Shown: piece by piece, positions 23,058 to 23,102 of the stretch
Layout of the letters: every line of letters starts with the position of its first letter
How positions within the stretch are numbered: the stretch's first letter is position 1
From: an uncultured Oxalobacter sp.
GTDB taxonomy: Bacteria; Pseudomonadota; Gammaproteobacteria; Burkholderiales; Burkholderiaceae_D
DNA: 23,102 bases
Reading direction: 5' to 3'
Assembly (NCBI GenBank): GCA_905202055.1
Contig: CAJKQK010000028.1
Coordinates: 1-23,102 of the forward strand
The notes under the pieces: model-generated
Database searches by the model: none
What the model was told of the DNA's origin: nothing
Seen by the model: only the letters and a program-made list of their open reading frames with translations
Program-made: the position numbers and the translations under genes

Positions 23058-23076
23058 CTGCAGAAAGTTTAATGAA

Positions 23077-23102
23077 TCACTTCATTAAAGCAATACCACC
23101 AA
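23077..23102 (-). CDS. C-terminal end of an unidentified gene (partial)
   Basis: Only the last few codons are in the window. Of the three minus-strand frames, the one ending GGIALMK followed by TGA (23079-23077) fits best with the terminator, whose stem begins 19 bases further on. The others would end at 23085 or 23069. Too little is present to identify the product. Confidence 0.35.

Overview
The window is an ordinary-looking chromosomal segment of a betaproteobacterium. Gene order, protein families and a roughly balanced base composition point to the Burkholderiales. A member of the Oxalobacteraceae, such as Oxalobacter, is my best guess, but this rests on general resemblance and not on a marker gene. 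I see no rRNA, tRNA, CRISPR array, insertion sequence or prophage. Almost all of the DNA is accounted for by housekeeping genes on both strands.

Layout. Positions 1-3485 (minus) hold tamA and the first 558 codons of tamB, which runs off the left edge: outer-membrane/autotransporter assembly. Positions 3703-4443 (plus) hold queC (queuosine precursor synthesis), which converges on a phosphoketolase gene, xfp (4528-6924, minus), with a shared bidirectional terminator between them. Positions 7201-11724 (minus) form a probable five-gene run: a class II-type deacetylase, the ribosome-assembly GTPase rbgA/ylqF, an unrecognised 241-residue protein, a half-length asparaginase and glmU. Downstream of glmU lie nested inverted repeats and a T-tract. 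Positions 11906-13033 (plus) hold a lytic transglycosylase of the MltB type, followed by a small helix-turn-helix protein (13326-13655).

A hairpin separates that gene from argD/astC (13729-14982, minus). A 335-base divergent intergenic region with a long imperfect inverted repeat then leads into mnmE (15318-16706, plus). Positions 16896-19047 (plus) are a riboflavin/transcription group, ribB(A-like)-ribH-nusB. It converges on a minus-strand methyl-cycle operon, ahcY-(4-TM holin-family protein)-metF (21857 to 19087), preceded by a clear S-adenosylhomocysteine riboswitch (about 21893-22000). The right end (22077-23009, minus) carries a formyltransferase-fold protein. It resembles the hydrolase domain of 10-formyltetrahydrofolate dehydrogenase more than Met-tRNA formyltransferase. 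Upstream of it are a strong terminator and the last codons of another gene.

Functional links. ahcY and metF supply methyl-cycle turnover and methyl-THF. The formyl-THF hydrolase-like protein would control the one-carbon pool on the same side of the window. The riboswitch would raise AhcY (and probably MetF) when SAH accumulates. I found no evidence for an undescribed defence or mobile system. The items most worth a second look are the formyl-THF hydrolase-like gene, the unknown protein coupled to a half asparaginase, the nested inverted repeats upstream of xfp, and the inverted repeat between argD and mnmE.
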